The notes under the pieces: generated by a model | The model's database searches: none | Seen by the model: the letters and a program-made list of their open reading frames with translations, nothing else | Told to the model about the DNA's origin: nothing | Origin: Glossina fuscipes | Lineage: Eukaryota; Arthropoda; Insecta; Diptera; Glossinidae | Assembly: GCF_014805625.2 (NCBI RefSeq) | Contig: NW_023998427.1 | Span: 2,546,092 to 2,610,091, forward strand | DNA: 64,000 nt | Reading direction: 5' to 3' | Program-made: the position numbers and the translations under genes | Part shown: positions 36,901-51,900 of the stretch, piece by piece | How positions within the stretch are numbered: the first letter of the stretch is position 1 | Layout of the letters: each line of letters begins with the position of its first letter

Positions 36901-39900
36901 TCCGCGAACATATTAGGGAAGAAAGGGATAGGATACCACGGCATCTTATAAAAAAAAAATTACTTATCCGCAGACAAGGGGAGGTAACTACATATCAATT
37001 ATCAATTTTACTGTCTTGTTATGCTTTCATCCGTGCTCAAAATCGCGGAAACAGCGCTACCTGGAACGACCGAGTATTTATATTGTTTTATAGCTAACAG
37101 TGTGTGCTTTAGTTTGCTTTAAATTTAACTTATGTTTGGAACCCAAATTTAATTTAATAAATATTTCGGTTCATAGCGAAAAGGTGGAGGAGGGAAGGGG
37201 GCGGCTTTTTTGCTCTCGAATGTATAAGATATACAATGAATGCCATAACATCCGCGACGATATTAGGCTTATTATGAGGCTTTAAAATTTGAATGCTATA
37301 GCATTCATGTCATATCACATCACAATGAGCATGTTGTAGCGTTCACGTACATCCGTGAACGTGTTAATAAAGAAACGGAATCGTCAAGTGTTATATACAG
37401 TTAAAATAATAATGGAGCAATAAAAGAAGGCAAGATTGCTTCTTGCATAGAAGCATCAAATCATGTAGAATTGTCGACTAGCAAAAATTTCAGCCTCAGG
37501 AATTTAACTAACTATTAATCAGTTACGTTTCATACTTTTATAAGCGTCAAGCAAGGAGCATATGTAATATGAAATTAATTTGCAATGAAACGACTTGACA
37601 AAGTGAGAAAAGTATTTTCTAAAATATATTATTATGCCAAATACACACCCAAACGATATATAACTTTGTGAGGAAATCCAACAAAGACGGATCGACGGAT
37701 CGACGGATCATAACGTATGGGGTCGTCATACATAGTAGTTAACTGTTTAATGAACAATATATTGCATTACTATCAGAGTTTTCCAAGAGCTTCTGGACAC
37801 TGAAATAATGACTCGCGCTCCAAACAAAATTTCCTTGAGCTAAAGCTACTAATTAAAGCGCGAAAAATCCTACCCAAACACAATGAAAAGAATAAAAGCC
37901 TTCTGAGGTAACAATGATGAATCCACTCAGAGTCTTTATCATCATTTAACGTCAAGTTTTGAAATTAATTCGGGAATATTTTACTCATTGCTTGTATTGT
38001 GCGTGCGGTATTTCACACTCCTCGATAAATGAGGTGATCTAAGATGCAATAAAGTCGAAGAAAAACGAGATTATCTAACCATGCTGCATAAAGCAAAAAT
38101 ATTTTAAATATGATGCATGAGCTATTTTACGTATTGAAGTCGAATTTTTAGAACTCAAACGAGTCGAGCAAAGAGTCCAGATTTTGCCATTCCTGATCAC
38201 AGCCGACAGAATACAAATGGCATTACGACCCATATCGATCACATGCATCTTATCATCCGAACAGGTCAAGTCAAATAAATCCTTCGCTAAACGGATAAAC
38301 AGAAAGCAATAGCAAAGCATAGCCTATAATGTAAGTAATGAGGAACAGCGATGTTAGTGATAAAGAGTGTATTCTACTGATATTTTCAATTAATATAAGA
38401 TGATCAAGCAAAGGCTTTTGTTTTTTTTATTTGAAATAAAAGCAAAAAATAAAGATATGTATAGAAAAAACAATACTGAACACAAATATCACTGAACAAA
38501 AACCTAGACGTTATATCCGGTTCAAAAGAAAAAAAGTCTTATTTGATAATCCTTCGTAAGTAATACGAAATGGATTTTAAGAAACTCACGGAAAGAGTTG
38601 GCACTATAACGCTATGGGACCTTTTATTATTATTTCAGTTTTGTACCTTTTTTCCAAATTTGAATCACGTCGATACCGAAAAACCGGTGTACAGAGAGAC
38701 GAATGGACGGGCAAACTCGGTACTTCCATCTTCTACTCACATTATGTCACCATATTACATTATATCGTTCAGAAAATATTTTGAGATATCGATCGACGAA
38801 AATCCCCGTAAAATGAATGTAAAAATGTTATAGTTTTGATCCCTAGATCAGTATACCCCAAATATTTTATTCATAATATTTGATTAGTTTCGAAAAGTAC
38901 TACCGCACGGTGACTGACTAATGCAGAGCGTAATTAACGCCAAACAATCAACTATCATCACATTTTATTTCTAAAACGATCGGGATGAAGGACGAAAAAT
39001 TATATTGAAGAGTCCTTTTAAAAGCTATCTATTAATTAAATCCTTATCTTTTTCATTTCAAAGAGCAGCGCGTCCTGCGTGAAGAAGAAAGCAATTAACG
39101 AAGCAACAAGTTTTCGACTTCGAAAAATTATTTCGAATAAAAAACAGAACGAATGTTCGAACGAATGAATGGGCTCAAGAGATTTTTTACCGGGGCAGAA
39201 TATGATGTGAAAACCTCTTAAGAGCCTCACTCTAGGAGAACTCCAGACGATCAATACTTGATAAGGAGTAAGCTCTTCAACCTAACATTTGGAAAGCAAT
39301 GTAAATAAAACCAGTGAAACTGCGGCCTCATTGTGTTGTGCAACCTTATTGTGTGTTTTGGAACCGCCGATCTAAGCTCTAATAATGAAGTTGACATAAG
39401 AGCATATCAACAGCACCGAAATGCGTTACCCTACCGGCCTTGCGCAAATTATATATCGTGATATTGTTATGTTTGCAGAAAATTGTAAAGCGGACGAACC
39501 AGGCTTTCTAGTATCTGTGGAAGGTGTCACAAAGGGGAAAATTTTTTCAACAATTCCGGAAGAATCATGAATCTATTCGTCAATCTACTTAAGGTCATGT
39601 GAGGCGCTGTAAGCGCTAATGAAATGTTAGATGAGTTGCCACCTCGCGTAAACGTAATGATAGACATTGCATTGGGAAAAACTCTTCTGATATCCCTCTA
39701 TTTGCTTCGAATAAAAAATCTACATTATTATTTGTCTGCAAACACACGCCAGGTCCCACCCGAGCTACAGATCATATCAACAATTTTATTTCTTCATTCA
39801 TATAAAAATTTCCTTTCAGAGACATTTATTTAATCAGTTAGAGCCATTGTCCATCGCTGCCTATTCTTTTTTCCACCTCTCAGAAAAGTTTCGAATTCCA

Positions 39901-42900
39901 TCTCGAAAAGATATCTCGAATACACATTTGAATGAAAGCGCGGTCGGATAAATTATAAGTCGTCTATGAAAACCCTTGCTAATCGAAGGGAATAGTGTCT
40001 ATTGATAACAGAGCGAAGAGGAGAATATTCCCAGTTAAGTTAGCAAACACTTCCTACTACTTATATGGGACCAAATTCCTGCCTACCGAAAATCTATTGA
40101 GGTTTAGAGATCGTGACTCAGCATCCACTGTTAATTATTCGTAAGGATTTGACAGCATTATCCTTCGAATATAAACTATTATATAAAGAAAAATAAAGTT
40201 TGCTGCAATTGGCGTTTTTTTTTTTTTTTTTTTTTGGCATAGTACACTTATTAAAAGCTCCAAAAAAGTGTGTGCTGTGACAATCTGTACAGTTGCGCGT
40301 AGCGTGAAGACATTACTTTCAAATGAAGAAGGCTTTAATTTATATTACATACGCTCTCTCTCTTAGATAACGGACCGAATTAATTTGTACTCCCACTATA
40401 CTAGCTATACTAACTTTCAAAACCGTATCTAGCGGAGAGCGCAAATGAGAAATTTTTAACCAAGTTTGTTACACTAGAGAAAACCTTCAAGTCTTAAATG
40501 CATAATTGTGATTGCAACGTACATAAATAGACAAACAGACAAACAGATATGAGTCAATGGATATAATTCTTCGCACCGATTGAGATTTCAAATGCAACCT
40601 TCCGTGACGAATGTGGTGTTGCCCTTGTACTTGATATGATAGAGCATATGAAATAAAAAATGAAAATAAAACAAAATTTAAAATGAAAGAGCGAAGAAAA
40701 CCTTTTGTCTATGAACGTTTCAACTATAATCAATTGTATATACGTTAAAGCATTATTTCAAAAGCCATTATATATATGATTACTGTAATGTATTATTTTC
40801 GATATTTGTGTGATAGCAGGCAGTAGTGGTAAGAAGTTTAGCTTGTTTTCGCACGATAACCGAAAGATAGAATGGAAATTAGGCAAAATTGTTGCCACTG
40901 ATTGAAACACTGCTACTTACTGCCATGGTTGTCATCAACATGTCTTCAAATTGTTACAAAAAAATTGTGAATAAATGTTCGAAAGTAAGGTCTGTCCATC
41001 CATCCATTTCATTCGTCACAAACTAGCCCTTGCAGAAAAACATCCGATTCGATTTAATCTGAATTCCTTCTCCTTCTCCTTCATTTGACGCCATTCCTGC
41101 TTTACTATATCCCATGATCGAGAAACTCTCTCATCCAATTATGTATGCTCTTCAACTTCATCAGACTTTCGAACTTTTAAACTCCCTATATTCGTCGCGA
41201 CAATTATCGAAAGGTGCAAAGTTATGTTTAAATTAAATAAGCAAAGGCTCTGTTAAACAAAGTCTCGGAGGGATTTAAATCAAAATATAAATAAAATAAA
41301 ACTTTTCGAGAATTTCTTTTAAAATTATTATAAACCCAACATGTCTTTACGTCAGTTACTTAAAAGGTGGTATGAAAAAGATTTTACACTAAATCAAATA
41401 CGGGACTGAAAAAATAAAAATTTACTTAACCAAGTGCAGCGAAAAATTGAAACTAAGATCACGTGAATCCTTCGTCGTTAACCTTTGCAACGGTATATCA
41501 TAGTTTTATTTTAACTATATTTTAATTTAAATCCATCCGAGACTACTTTTAATAGAACTCTGTAAAAATGTTTGGTTTGTACCAGTTATGCCAGTTATGT
41601 TGAAATATAACTTCAAATCCTTCAATTATTCTTTTCTCTTCCTTGTTTACACGGTTATCATTCGATTCTAAGAATCAAGTTTAAAAATGGTTTCAATAAT
41701 TTCCCTCCTCTCTTTCTTCGGTGAGAAGCAGCGCATCGGTATATATGAAAAATGTACCGAACTTATATGCTTGAAGTGATTGGTATACAAGATTCGCCTC
41801 GAGGCAAAGTTACAATTTTGTTGTGTTTTTTATCCAAATTAAGCTTTACATTACTTATGTTGTGTTAGCAAATAAGTAAATATGCTTGGCTTTATAAGGA
41901 GCATACATGCAACTTCGTTTTAACTTTTGCCCGTATACATACATTTGGAACATTGTTGGATGTCGACAAAATTATTTTGATGCTCGTCGTTGTTGCTGTT
42001 GTTGGTGTAGTAGATGTTTAAGTGCGCTCATGAGCGTCGCAAATTTTCTAAAATGTATGCAAGCAAACATATATATAGATATATATATATATATATATAT
42101 ATAAATGTGAGAACAAACATATTCGCAGCAAGTAAGCCATTATTCTGTGGTTATTATGCTTACAATTTATTAATTCGAGTTTATTAATTCTATCATTTTG
42201 TTTGTAACGAGCAGAGGTATATTCTATGCACTAAAAATCTCGTAACATTTATATAAAAATTTTAACCGCCCAAGCTGACGTTTTTTATTAATGCTTAGCG
42301 GCCTCTTTGATACTCACTGTGAATTTTCTCATTAGCAAGGTCAAAAAAAGTAAGTAGAAATTAGATCAAATCGATCAAATGAAATGATCAAAGGATCGCA
42401 TTTTTGATATGCCACAAAACCCATAAAACTCGAATCAAAGTTGTGAGTATCCAAAATTCGCGTCTTATTATTATTATCATCATTATTATTATTATATATA
42501 TATTTTTTTTTTTTTTTGTACATTTATTAGAAGACTATCTCGAGATGTTTTTATGTAATATATGCAGAATACAAATGTATTTATATACAAATCATTAGCA
42601 ATGTGTATTTCGATATATTTTATTGTTATATTTCTCTTCATCACTCTTTTCCCGTTCTACTCTTAATGCGGACTTCGTTGATTTGTTGCCCTAAAGGCTT
42701 CATTTCTTTTGCCATATCGTGTTCGTTCACAACATGAAAAAGGCAACAAACATGTAGCAGGAGTACTCTGTAGAAAACTCAAGAAAAAAGGAATTTCGAC
42801 TATTACTCAATTCAAAAAGTACCCGGAATTCATTCATTTTAAGGATGCACATAGATATAGAAGAAAATTTTTTGATTTTTTGATCACTTAGTATGCTTTT

Positions 42901-45900
42901 ATTATTTATGCATTTGAATACAATCCCACATGTACAATGGAGAGGAAAAAACGTGAACAAAGAGGAACTCCTGTTTTTTTTTTTTTTTTTTTTTTGTACC
43001 AAAACAAAATTTCGTATTTGGATAGATTGAAAATTTTGCAGAATGTTGCTTGAACGAGTCGTGGCAATCAGGAACGGAGATTTATGTATGGTAAAATGAT
43101 AGATTCGCTTGGTTCTGGTCGGTCTGCAACAATACTAAATTATGAAGATATAAAAGGTGAGAATATATTCACAATTCATTCATAACATTTTCTGATGGAT
43201 ACTTCGTGTAAAACGAGAATCCAATAACGTGCAATTGTATCATTATCCAAGAGTCCTGAGCCAAAAAATTCAAGCAAAGTAATCGAATAAGCGTCATAAA
43301 CGTGCGACTCCGAGAAAATTTTTCAGTTACACTTGAAAGCTTTACCTTCAATTAGTGTATCAAAAGGAAACGGCCAAATGCAGACTTGGTTACATTATAA
43401 ACAAAGGGACCTACGCTCAACTTGAAAAATTATATTTTGATTCATAAAGTGTGTGTATGTGTATGTTTATTTGTGTTTGTGTTTGTGTTTGTGTCAGCGT
43501 GTGTCAAGCGTTCTCAACGGGGCTATTTCGTCGTTCCACCAGGAATACGGTGTTCCTTTCCTGCATATACCTCTTCTTCGCATAGTCGCATCCCGTACCC
43601 CCGTAAGACGGCATTTCCAACTTCTGCAACAGTTGACTGGCTGTGCCCTCTCTCATTACGTGAGAGCCGATAACAGTGTTGAAGGCGTGCTCGTCACAGG
43701 ATGCGTCTCCCCATTTTGAACTGGCAGATTGTGGATGAGTACACAATATATAGCTTCTCTGACTTCACTAGCAAAGATCGTAGTCGGGTAATCACTGTTT
43801 GCATTATGCTCACTCAACGATCATTTCGATCTGACCACGAGGCCATCACTGACGAAGTTTATATCTGTTTTTGACCCCTTTCCCTGCTTTCCGCAACCGT
43901 CCGTCCATTATTGAGATGTGTCAACAGGCTGCGTTCCTCGTATGTATGTGTGCCTGTTTTTTCAATTATTTCGATTATTTTTTACACAGAATGTGCACAT
44001 GCTATATTACATACAAGTTGCACTCCTCTACTCACTCTTCACTATTATTTGCTGAGCGTTCTCAAAAAAATGACGCTGTGATTATTTGTTTAATCACTAG
44101 GAAGACTTTACCTAAACAGTTAGTTAATGTTTTTGTCACTTTAGAATTTCGACTTAATTACCAAAACGTTCTTTAAAACTCACATTTAAAGCGTGATAAT
44201 AGCATGACTATAGTTTCTAACTATAAATTAATTTCAAAAACTAAAGAAACTTAGGGAAAAAATTGGTAAAGGACAGCGTCGCAAATAAAATGATATTCAA
44301 TTTCCATACCGCAATTGCATTCGTACTCTTGAGTTTATTAAAAAAAATTTTGGCAATGAGATGAGTTTCATTGGCGAACATTTTATATATTATTTAATAA
44401 TATGTATAGATATGTTAAGAAAAAAATATGAATAAATGCGTATGTCTACATGTATGTACTCACATCAGTTAGCGTCGTGTGTAAGGGGTGTAGCTCAATG
44501 AGTTTTGAAATTTTCCGTTTCAGCTTCTATTCAGACATTCAAATGCAATAATCAAATGAACAATTTTTGGTTGGTCTCTCGGAGTACAACACGTAACGTT
44601 GACTTTTATGACAAATTAGTCGGGAACAGAATTAATCAGCAATGCTTACAAGTCAAAAATAATGCATATATATATACTTATATATATATATATACGTTCT
44701 TAAATGGGTAGATCCCTGAAAATTCTTCGAAAAATCGATATTTGTTTTTTTTTGGTTTTTTGCTTAATAGATGTTTTGCACCGTCTCGAGTACATGGAAA
44801 CAATTCCATTCCAGTGCTTAAAAAGGGTGTCTGCTGAGAAATTATAGCTTAATGTCTTACCTACTAATTGTTAGTTCATTTCATACACTAACAGATGCCT
44901 GCAAAACATGTTTAAATTAATTTAAAAGACATTCCGAGCAAAAATACGTTAACTGAGCTGCACAACTTGTATAAAAGGACAACATTTTCTCACTTAAATC
45001 ACGATTTTTGTTTGTAGTGTGAACTTCTAGTAAGTTATTTCCAATCGCAATTTTAATGATGGTACGACTAATATTTTAACAGTCATTAAAGAATTGGAGA
45101 TGAATGTTGTGGTAACCAATCATACAATTTCTGCATTAAGGCCGATGACGGATCAAGAAAGCTGAGAACGGTCTATGACAAATATTGTAAAATAGCCATG
45201 TTATACCCTAAAGTCTTCGAGAAAACGGCAAGAGCATGACTCTATAATTGCCGACTAATAGGAAAAAATAAATTATTTATTTATTTATTGTGATAAATAT
45301 AATGTGCGTATAAGACATATAATAAAACTAAAAATGTGTTTATCTCGAAACCCAATTCTTGAACTGTGCAAGCAGCATAACTCCAGCCACTCCACTTATC
45401 ATACAGAGTACATTAGGTTTGTGCGCACGGCGACCACAACATCCCGAAGGATTTTAAGTAGACCCACCGTTTATTATACCGATCCCTCCGGAATCACGTT
45501 TGTCTACGTATTTTTGCGTTCAACCCACAGGCAGCAGTGCATGATATGTTTTTATGAAATGTGATACGCCGACGTTTTTTCACCCACAGACAAACCCTAT
45601 TGAGCATGGCTCGGATTGAACCACTTTTTCCCTGCTTACCCTGCTTACTTTGATCAGGTGTTATAAGAAAACATATTGTAATATTATATATACTTATATT
45701 ATATTTAAGGATTATTTGACCGCTCGCTACATCTACGATTTATTGGCCTCTAATGCGGTATCCATTAAGTCTGTATTAATTTTGGGTAATGTGGTGAACT
45801 TACATTTCTAATTAAATAGATCTCAATCTCGAACTGAATGGTTTGTTACTCTTACATATTCTATCTGTCAGATTGGAATACTTATTTATTTATGGTCTAC

Positions 45901-48900
45901 ATTCGATCGGATTTAAAGACCGCCAGATGACTTAGGTCATACGCTCGCCCGTCCGTGTTGAAAGCTCTGCCTCAATGGAAGTTTGAATCCGCGGATAAAT
46001 TAGATTGGAATACATACATCTCCAAATGAATCTAACGGAAAATGGATTAAATGCCTAAAAACGTCTACTATTGACGAAAAATAGGAAAGAGTTTCATATT
46101 ACCTCACGTTAATATCTACGAATATTAATAATAATGTAATTGCTCGATTTCGGAATGTTTTATGATTGCCATTAAGACGACCTTAAAATGCAATTTCACA
46201 CTTGTCACGCTTTAAAGGAGGACGCGAGGCTCAAAAATTATTTTTTTTGATCAGGGATTGCTGCTGCATCAATCAAGTTACTATATGTCCTTAATTAATG
46301 AGCAATCTAACGGAGAACAAACCGGACTCGGATCCAAGCAACGCAGCTTATGAAATTTACCAAAATCGCATCCTATACGGTACGTGCTTTTCTTTTGTTT
46401 TTTTTTTTTTTTTTTTAAGTCTAATAATTATAAAGCCGATAATGAATAATAATATACAACAGCATGTGTTTGAAGCAAGACTGCAGTCAGATTTGTAATC
46501 CATTTACGTACATTATATGCACGTGCATATGTACAGAGTTGCCCAGCAACAACCCTTTAGTTTGTTACAGACAAGTTAAATATCCTTACGTACCTGTTTT
46601 TCTTTTTCTTTTCCTTTTTCTTTTTTCATATTTAAATTTTCTTTATTTAGAATAGGGATTTGTTAAGCTTTTCTCGGTTTTCTATTTTTTTCCGCTTTGG
46701 GAAATACTAAGCATCGCATGGTTGTTGATAACTTATAGCTGCTGATATATAATATGTTGTTGTTTTATTCAAAGGAAAGATATCGCAGAGCATTCTGCCA
46801 TACTGTGTTTATATTTGTTCTATTCATCGCCGAAGAAGAGAGATACACTATTCTTACTATTCCGCTTGCGGTATTCAAAATAAAATATATATATATATAT
46901 AACAAATCTTATTTGCGTGTATACAATCCTTCATTCCCTCAATCTAAAATTGTAATTTAATTTTGCTGCGTTCGTTTCTCCATCCATAGCCATAAGTTGT
47001 AATTATGAACGTTTTAGGTATTGGAACGCGCGCGGCGGACGCATATATTTCCTGGGACACGTCCAAGTGTCCCATGATTATGATTTGCCTATAATTGTTA
47101 AACACTTTTTTCAATCAGCGAAAATTTAAAATTACTTTTAACAAATTGGGTGTAACGTGTTAACGATGTTAAAATTTAATGAATGAATGAATGAATGAAT
47201 GAATGAATGTATCAAAGTTCGGTAAAAGCTCGTTATAAAGATACGCTCGATCCCCAAATTGATTAACAAATGCTCCCACAAGTAACGGAGGGTATGCAAG
47301 ATTCGCCTCAAGACTAGCATTACTTTTATTTTTTTGCGTATTTTGTTTTATTTGTATGTGCATACAGGCAAATGGATTTACGTTGACTTTATTTATATCA
47401 TTGCATTTTAAATTTTGCTTGTGTGCAGGCTCATGATTCTTTAAAATTTATTTCATTTTTCCATATTTCTCCATAGAAACCATACATGTATTTAAACGCA
47501 TGTGCGAAGCAGGTAAGATTGTTCTGCATCATCAAGATTTTCTCTTTACGTATTGCTGCTTAGCATTTGCATCGTCCTTTCTTCAATGCGTAATATTTAA
47601 AAATAAGCTTCAGAAACTATGCAAAGTACAAAAAGTGTCTATTATTTGTTACGACGATTTAAACATGCCTGTCTGCCCATCAAGTCCATTGATGCGAGCG
47701 TTGGAAGTGAGAAAATTACTTCACATATCACATCACTCAATAAGTCCCTGATCTACCAAATATATGCTCACAGTTATGATTTCTGGATACTGGCACTCTT
47801 CAAACGACACATGTCAAAATTTCGTGACATTTCAAGCATTAGTTTACAACTTACATCTGTTTTAGTCACGTTACATTTTTGGTTGCCTTGGGCGGCTTTC
47901 GCCCGTTGCTGTCCATTTGGCTCTCTACCCTCTGTCGATTTGACTTTGGAGTGCAGTAATGAATCCATCGTCCGTCGATTGTCAAAATATTTTTTTTTAT
48001 ATCGGTAAAAATCGCGGCCTATCGAGTCAGTAATCGCGAGTTCAAATTTCATTTCGGTAGAGTTCCTATTGGTCTTAGCTGTAGTCATTGCTCAATCGGC
48101 AAAGGAATGACACTTACCAGTTTGTGACCACATTCCATTAGGTTGCGGCTACTGCCTAACTTCTCCTCTTTCTTCATTCTGTGGTCGTCAATCGTATTAC
48201 GCATATAGAGGATATCTTCTGCGTGGATCATATTAAGGAAAAAAGAAAAAAAACACCGTACGTCTGGCTATTCTCGGAACTCCCGAAAAATCGCTAAAGA
48301 GACATTGTTTTGCCACGATTATAGCTACGCAAGGAATATTAAAGGAAATTTCTGAAAATCATATTTACTCATTGTTTTGAAGTCTGCAAAATAATGGAAC
48401 GCAACGCATTACATTTAAAGGGTTGCAATAAATTTAGAAATGTAATAAATCGTTTAAGTTTTACCTTAATAATTATGCTAGCTTTTGGCTGATTGTTTTT
48501 TTCTTATATTACAATCTGTGTGTCTGGATTATCAATGACGTGCACATAAGCTTTGAAACATGCGTTGAACTGTGAACTTATACAGCGAATTTAGTTAATT
48601 AAAAATTCTTGTAAGCGGAATGTTCAACACCCACTTTAAAATATAATTCATTGATTGTAATTCGTGTAAATTGCCTTAACTCACCTTTACAGAATGGAGG
48701 GCAAAATAAGAATATCAAAGGGAAGAATTACAATCCCCTTTATTGCGGCTCATATAATAGCTTTTAGATAGATTCCAAGGCAACTTTTTCCTTAGGGTAG
48801 CTTTAGTGTACACAGAGACGAGTTTCTTGTAATTAAATCTTAATATAGGTTCATGAAATTAATACCACATACCATACCGTTCAAATTTTACTTTTCTTTC

Positions 48901-48957
48901 TCAGATTTACACTCAAATTAATTAAATAATTTACGTTTAGAAATCTTTGTGAAAAGA

Positions 48958-48993
<36 letters not shown>

Positions 48994-51900
48994 CATAAAT
49001 TTAGCCAGAGAATAAATTCTGAGACTAAAGTCTTAAAGCACTAGCACGACCATTGCGAGTTGCTAGTCGAGACTCTTGTCTACTCGGCCACTCAGGCGGA
49101 TTTATAATCATTTTAATCAGAGAAATAAATTCAAAGACTAAAGTCTTAAATCACTAGCAGCATCTATGGCAATTAATTTTGCTGAACACTCACGGCCCTT
49201 GACTTTTCATCCCACGATCATTGATTTGTTAGTCGAGATTCTTTGCCTACTCGACCGCTCAGCTGGATTAGGGAAAGGCACAAAATTATATAGCGTATAA
49301 AAATTATTAAAATTTATGATGACAATAATAACAACAATTTGGGATGAAGCTCGTATTCGATTTACGAAAAAGAGGAACATTGCCCGCTTGGAGTAAAGAT
49401 AGTAACAGATATTGGTGTTCCTCAACGATCTTTACGTGCGTATAAATCAACCTTTAAGTGTCATTTGTGGACTGAAAATCTCAATATATTTTACACTACA
49501 TGTAGTACATGAGACATTAAGCTTTTGCGGATTTACACAACGTCCAAAGACATTTGAAATAGACTCAATTTTTTTAAATTATATTGATCGATTTAAAATC
49601 ACTTGCGAAATCGATCTAGGTTTGGCTAATGTTTAATTTATTGGAACCAATATATGAGGTATTTGGATAAGATTTAGTACACTGACATGTTTTGGCTCAA
49701 GACTGTGCGTTATTGCAAATGGTTCGGATCGGATCACTTTTTCGACCATTTTCCATACAACGCTTTATTTTGGAAAAGTTTTTCTTCCATTAATACAGTT
49801 ATTAAGCGCAGTTTTGTCAGCAGCTTAATGATGGGACGTGTTTTTGAACGTGAAAATCGCATCTCCGTCACCGTCAAAGAAGGGCGCTGCAGGAATATGA
49901 TTACTGATTTTCTGTGGTCAACTTAATCAATTAAAAGAGGACGAGAACAAGCAATTAGAAAGCTTTTTCAAGGACTTGAATCTACTTATGTGGCATCACA
50001 TCGTTTTTCATGGCATGACTTCACTGACCTCGACATGGGGTTACGCCGTTTCAATAAGATGGTCCAACATGCTATGCAATTCGCGACAAAATCAATTATT
50101 GGAGGAAAAATTATAAATATATATAGCACCTCGTACAAAAATTCATAGGATAATCTTTAAATGGCACTAACTTTTGACAAATTCAAACGGTTTTTAGATA
50201 ACACTAACCTTCAAAAGAAATTTGTCAAAGTTTTATGCACTTTCGGCAATTAATTTATAACTTGCAATCGATTTAGTCGTCTTGCACATGAATTTCAAAT
50301 TTTTGCATTGTTTTCAAAAAACAAAGGTAGCATCACGAAAACTACCATCACTTGTAAACTAATCGTCGCAATATCATTCTACGAAATTTATTGAGTGATG
50401 TGTTCAACACCTTTAACTTGATTCCACTTGACATTTTCTTGTACCCTTTGCCACCTAGAAATATCTGGAAGAACTTGAAATAGACCCATCTTTTATCATA
50501 TCAATCGATTCAAATTCGCTTTCTAGACCGATCTGCGCTTGCCCGTACGTACGTATTTTTGTTTGTCCGTCTATCGGTCTGCCTTGCCTTCCCTCTTGGT
50601 TGCTGGTGTTCGACTTACAGGTAGCAAGTTTCGAGATATTTTGATAAAATTTGATACATCGACATATTTTGACCAAAGGACAGACACCGTTGGAAATGGA
50701 ACGGCTCGGATCGGACCACTTCCAATATAAGGTCTTATTTTCAAAATTCGTCATATGAATAACTGCATTAAACGAAGTGGTATAAAGTATTTAAAGGTAG
50801 ACCATGTGCCACTATAATGTTTTTACTTATTGACCCTGTGCTTTACTATTTTCCTGATAGCATTCAACGATTCGTATTATATATATTAAATAAGTATTAA
50901 AATATATATAAATATGTATATCTATTTTTGAAGGCGCACGAAATTCTTTTAGCGCTAGGTATCTGCATGACGATTGAAAAGATGGCTACGATTACGATTA
51001 CAAAACTTTGTATAGCGAAACAACCTGTTCATGGGGCCGATGTCAGGTTAACTGCCAAAAGGCCGAATAGTTTTCCTCTTTTTTTCAATATACTAGATTA
51101 CAGTCTGAAAACTTTGTTGTTTTAGAGCATCCTTTAAAATTTGTTTATCCACTTTATTCATTGGCGAAAAGCTAAAGCACTTGACGACTAACAGCAATAA
51201 CAACAAAAGTAAACAAAACCAAACGAGCATATGAATATGACACACATCAAAGTATAATAGAATTTGAAAGAAAGAAAGAAAGAAAGAAAGAAAGAAAAGG
51301 GTTTTAAATTTACTTTTACTATTTGCCGGGAGGGTAGCAAATAATCACTAATTATGACATGGCAACAGAAGAAAAGACCATATCATGTAAATATATAATT
51401 TCATGGCATGTTAACGGATCAACAAGTCAACTTTAATTTTGTTCATTCAATCAGGAGTACAATCTACGCGTCAATCTTTTTTATGAATGTTGCAAGAAAT
51501 TCATTAAATTTTTCTTCTAAGATATTATTCTAATATAATCCAATCTAACAACAAGTTTAACACCCAAGCTTGATAGCTTAGTTTTGAAATGGTATTGGGC
51601 TACTCTGGCTTCTTAACTAATATAGTTACGAGTTTCAAGTTAATGTTTATTACCGTCTTAAAATTAATAAGCCAGAACAGCCTTTTCCGATCAACACTTT
51701 TTGAAATTTTATTAAAAATTTTTAATTTAATAAATACACCTAAACACTTTATTTATTTTTTTTCTTATTGACTATCCTTATTGACTATCTCACCTTTGCT
51801 ATTGGATTGTGCTTTTGGCGGTGAAAAAGTGTTGTTTGTTTATTTCAATGTACAAAAGTTTTTCCTTTTTATTTATATTTCTGACTTTTTTTCCTCTTTA

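Noticed and set aside
42709..42891. 60-codon frame with a balanced amino-acid mix ([15 protein letters not shown])
   Set aside because: Too short to separate from chance, with no flanking splice sites in phase and no recognised family.
44484..44503. GGGGTGTAGCTCAATGAG, resembling the start of tRNA-Ala
   Set aside because: The following bases do not form D, anticodon or T stems and no B box lies at the right distance.
45930..46015. AGTTTGAATCC, resembling a tRNA B box
   Set aside because: The flanking bases do not pair as a T stem and no A box or cloverleaf can be drawn. At most a scrap of a SINE.
47619..48088. Overlapping 129- and 104-codon open frames on opposite strands
   Set aside because: No recognisable domain, signal peptide or splice context on either strand, and a family A scrap lies at one end.
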